Below, one piece after another: positions 60,606 through 64,000 of a stretch of 64,000 nt of DNA. This DNA comes from Podospora comata (taxonomy: Eukaryota > Ascomycota > Sordariomycetes > Sordariales > Podosporaceae). The stretch covers positions 62,001 through 126,000 of the forward strand of contig CP071498.1 of the NCBI GenBank assembly GCA_017354895.1. The letters are read 5' to 3'. A program made the position numbers and the translations under genes. How positions within the stretch are numbered: the stretch's first letter is position 1; each line of letters starts with the position of its first letter. Under the pieces are notes generated by a model that was not told the DNA's origin, did no database searches, and saw nothing but the letters and a program-made list of their open reading frames with translations.

Positions 60606-62153
60606 TTACACATTAACGGTGGAGCCGATAGGGCCGAAGCGGATGTTGGACCAGACAACCTTGCTGTAGTGTTTGTTAGCATCTGAACTGCACAGAGAAG
60701 CACAAGAAGCAGGGGAGGGACGTACGCGTTGGGGTAGTTGGCCTTGACCTCGGAGGGAACACCGGAGTCTTGGGCGCAAGGGCCACGGGCAGCACCAGGC
60801 TCGCCCTCCTTCTCAGGGGGGTAGACGGAGTCGAGCCAGAGCATGTTGGCGTAGTGATCGGCCCAGATGGACATGACGAGGACCATGGGGATGCGGAGGG
60901 CAGCGTTGAGCTGGGGGAAGTCACCGACCTCACGGAAGCGGTTGCGGTCCGTGAAGACATCAAACTGACTCGAGCAGAACTCAGGGGTGAGGTTGGGGCT
61001 GGCTGGGATGCCGTCAAAGGTGGGAGCGGGAGCGAGGATCTTTTTGCCGTTCTGGACGAAGAATTGCTCAAGGTTGTCATCCTGGAAGCGGGTGACGACG
61101 GTGAACTTCTTGGTGGTGTCGACGGTCTTGCCCTTGCCGTAGAAGTCGGGGTTGCCCATGCGGTAGGGGTTGTAGTCGCAGCCGTTGGCGTCGCAGCCAC
61201 CAGCGAAGCGGTCCTCGGAGTACGTACCACCGCAGGTGTCACGCTCGCAAACGTGGTAGTTGTTGTTCTCGCAGGCGTGGGGGGTGAAGGCGTAGGCGTG
61301 GGCATTGGACTCCCTATTCTGCGTGTTAGCTTTTGTAGACTTGAAAACAAGATGGACCGGGTCGGTTAGACATACCAGACATCGATCTCGGCGCAGCAAC
61401 CGCCATAGGGACCGACACCAGCATTCTCATCGTTGGACGACTCGCGCCAGCCCTCAATGTTGGCCTTGCCACCGACGAACTTGAGATCACGAGCGCACTG
61501 GGCGTCGCAGTACTGTTTTCCACCCCCCCTCATGTCAGTGGCTGGGAGGCAGGGCAGCGGGTGGGAGAACTTACACCAGTACCGTACTTGGCACCAGCCT
61601 TGTTGGTGGGATAGCTGCGCATGCCGCCATCCTCCTCCATGGCGACGAAGTACAGGGCCGAGTTGAGACCGCATTCGACCGTGGAGAGGTCGACGTCAAA
61701 GGTGAACTCGTTGTTCATGAGGGTAAACATCTGGTACTTGGAGGCACCGTTCATGAGGTAGAAACGAGAGCCGACGTTGGTGCCATACTCGTGCTTGGTG
61801 ACGAACTTGAGAGTGAGGGAGTCACCGCTGGTGGAAGCACCGTAGGTCTGCTGGTAGTTGCCGGCACCCTCCATCAAACACTTTGACGCGCAGTCGGTGG
61901 CGGTGCTGCAGGCAGCTGTGTTCCAGGCGTTGCCATCGTAGCAGTTGGTGCCGCCCGAGGTGTGGATCCAGCGCCAGTTGGAGTCAATGACGACCTCAGC
62001 CTGGACGGTCGTGCAGTTGGCCTTGCCCGTGCACCTCTTCCAGGTGATTCGGGGGTGAGTCTCGGTCTGCTGGGTGCCGACGCCCTGACCGGCGACGAGG
62101 CCGGTCATGAGGGAACCTGCGGCCAGGTACTGAAGATACTGCTTCATCATCAT
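60606..62153 (-). CDS. GH7 cellobiohydrolase, catalytic domain only
   Basis: Four exons, 62153-61575, 61512-61376, 61313-60726 and 60663-60606 (each intron 62 nt), give about 453 residues. Signal peptide [22 protein letters not shown] precedes a mature start at [20 protein letters not shown]. The catalytic set lies in [11 protein letters not shown]: nucleophile E235, D237 and acid/base E240, with intron 2 splitting the Trp codon before E240. CBH-type features include [20 protein letters not shown] and a close [12 protein letters not shown]; there is no linker or CBM1. GH7 cellobiohydrolases release cellobiose processively from cellulose chain ends. Any of the three adjacent ATGs (62153, 62150, 62147) could start it. 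With two AA9 LPMOs and a CDH-like enzyme in the same window, it fits a cellulose-degrading role. Confidence 0.95.
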
Positions 62154-64000
62154 GGTGGGCAACTCTTGGTGAAAAGACGGAAGAAGGGCTGGTGTTGCGT
62201 GATCGAGAAGAGAGAAGGACGTCGGTAGCACAGGGCGAGAGGTCGTTTATATGTTTTCCTGGGTCCAGTCAAGAGAGACTGAATTTGGACTGAGAGGGTT
62301 CTCAGGCTGTGACGATCCCGACCTCGACTCCCGTGCTGGAGCCTCCCGATTCGGAAACTTGGTTCCAGGCACCGCATGAACCATCCAAAGAGCCGCTGAG
62401 TGGAAGAGTGAGCCGAATTCCCATATCCAAACCTCTGCGGTGCCATGCCTTCTAATTGATCAGCCAACGGTTAATCGTCCATTGCGAGAGGAAGAATCCG
62501 CGAGATGCCTTGGCGGTGGTAGCGAGATAGATTAACTGCCGTGGAGATCTGGGGTAGGCAGATGGAGAAGGCACACGATGTGGTGTGGTGTGGCGAGCGT
62601 AATGTATTGTTGTTTACTTGCCGTCAGGGTTCTTGCTAACCCCCTGCCCCCCTGCGCCTCTGCCCCCCGGGTATCATTGCACCTCCACTATAGGCAAAAG
62701 TAAGAAAGAAAAGAAAAGGGGGCGATCCTCCTTGGTGCAGCACGTAGTAGTAGTAGGCGTCAGGCGTCAGGCGTTTCGCCCACTGATGATCTCTAGTCTT
62801 TTTTCCCGGGTCGGTTTGGGCCAGCATTTGGAGGCATCGCAACTGAACACGGAGACTTGGCCCCGCAGTGCAACGTCGTCTCCAACCAGAGGTCCCTTCC
62901 CACAGCCATGTTCCGAGCCGGCCATCTTTTGCTCTAGGGCCAATATAAACGGCAATTAAAATCGGCCCCTCACTGAAGTGCCGAGCCAACTTCGATCGGA
63001 CACCCCATTGGTGTTTTTGACGTCGTTGGCAGCCTTCGCCCACTCCATGACACCGTCTCAACCGGCGCCGAGACCGTTGCGGGTGCGGCAGTTGATACAA
63101 ACCTGGCCGCCCACTGCAACAACACCAGACCTTGGCTTTATATACGGCTGGTATGATCTTAATTATCAGCTTTCGGATGCCTGTACCGGAGTGCCTTATT
63201 TGCCCACGAACCCCTGCACACTTCTTGTACCCTCTCGCCTCATTTGTTGCCAATCACCGGGCGTCTGCTGTCAGGCGAGAAGAAAAGATAGGCGATAGAG
63301 GTTGGCGGCCGTGTTTGCCCCGTGAATTTAGCCCGGAGAATGAGCAAAGCGGAGCCCCCCGCTCCGATTCGTGGGTCGGCCATGTTCGGCCAGACTACAG
63401 TCTCTCATATTATTTTATCTTGTTCCTGCAGTAGGTAGGCAATGAACTGTGCGAGGGCGCTTATTTCGTGCCGGTATCAGTTCCTGTTCCTCCTCAACAA
63501 GATATGCTCCGAGTTAACCTGCCAGTGGGGTCCTCGTTCCTCCTCAAGTCTTGACTCCTGAAGGCGAGCTGAGCTCTTCAAAGCGGGTTCTTAATGAAGC
63601 CGTAAATGAATAGAAAACAAGCTCTGCTCCGAAAGAACTCTATATTGCGCCATTGCGTTCCACGTAGGGCAGTCATGTGGTGTCGCTTAGCCACCAGTGA
63701 CCACATCCCGATCTCTCCAAATGAAAGCTTCTTCTGAGAAATGGGTAGCGACAGTGGAAGGGAAGTCAATTTCCCGGTAGTGCACACAAGACTTGAGAGA
63801 GTTCGGCATGACGGACTGTTATCCGGAATGCAGATGGGCTTGCTTGATTGGAAAAGGAATGGGTTTGTGGTGATCCAAAGGCTCAAGTGACGCTTGGAAT
63901 GTTGCTTGACGAATGACCAAAATCACCCGGAGAGATTGTAATGAAGAACAGGGTGCAGTGTTGCCACTCCCTTGAACAATTACAACATTTTCAGATGCAG
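62154..64000. other. upstream region of GH7, no further gene supported
   Basis: 1.85 kb to the window end. Apart from the TATA-like box, I see only short frames (for example 62636-63253 minus, 205 codons, low-complexity and without domains). A GGCAAAA at about 62,693 fits GGCWWWW but is weak. Confidence 0.5.
62246..62251 (-). promoter_or_regulatory. TATA box of the GH7 gene
   Basis: TATAAA on the minus strand, about 95 bp upstream of the GH7 start codon, the same spacing as at the AA9 gene near 16640. Confidence 0.5.

Noticed and set aside
60676-61369. Long alternative frames on both strands within the GH7 gene (224 and 199 codons)
   Set aside because: They are low-complexity Ser/Thr/Pro- or Val/Gly-rich sequences overlapping conserved GH7 exons.
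62636-63253. 205-codon minus-strand frame upstream of GH7
   Set aside because: Biased Gly/Arg/Pro composition, no signal peptide or domain, and position in the likely GH7 promoter.

Overview
The window is genomic DNA of a filamentous ascomycete, most likely a sordariomycete in or near the Sordariales. The evidence is dense intron-bearing genes on both strands, short introns (mostly 54-82 nt) with GTAAGT/GTGAGT-type donors and CTAAC/CTGAC branch sites, fungus-specific families (Zn2Cys6 regulators, HET domain, AA9 lytic polysaccharide monooxygenases, a secreted CDH-type flavoenzyme), and AT-rich repeat relics full of C-to-T/G-to-A changes, as left by repeat-induced point mutation (RIP). Exon limits were read by eye from splice signals and protein continuity.

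Layout. 1-1257: 3' part of a RIP-damaged Fot1/pogo-like DNA transposon. 2.8-8.2 kb: a small secreted protein, then an MFS efflux pump divergent from an ACR-2-like Zn2Cys6 regulator. 8.5-12.1 kb: a HET/ankyrin protein. 13.2-16.5 kb: a CDH-like flavodehydrogenase tail to tail with an AA9 LPMO. 17.7-26.5 kb: an unassigned gene, an SDR dehydrogenase, a broken secreted-protein gene, a PTR2/POT peptide transporter and an amidase. 27.2-46.4 kb is a housekeeping block: an EDC4/Ge-1-like decapping scaffold, a small two-helix membrane protein, a rhodanese/tyrosine phosphatase, proteasome ATPase Rpt6 and a Vnx1-like vacuolar cation/H+ exchanger. 48-51 kb: a secreted aspartic protease and a small secreted protein of unknown fold. 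52.2-56.4 kb: a nest of mobile elements, with a pogo-like transposon interrupted by a second copy of the Fot1-like element and apparently by a solo LTR. 57.2-62.2 kb: a second AA9 LPMO, gene debris and a GH7 cellobiohydrolase.

How the genes fit together. Four genes point to secreted cellulose breakdown: GH7 is the hydrolase, the two AA9 enzymes are copper oxidative cleavers, and the CDH-like enzyme is a possible electron donor or H2O2 source. GGCWWWW-type motifs (GGCTAAA/GGCTAAT) lie upstream of both AA9 genes and the dehydrogenase. The efflux pump and its divergent regulator look like a local drug-response module. The mobile elements give a relative history: outer transposon, inner transposon, RIP, then the LTR insertion.
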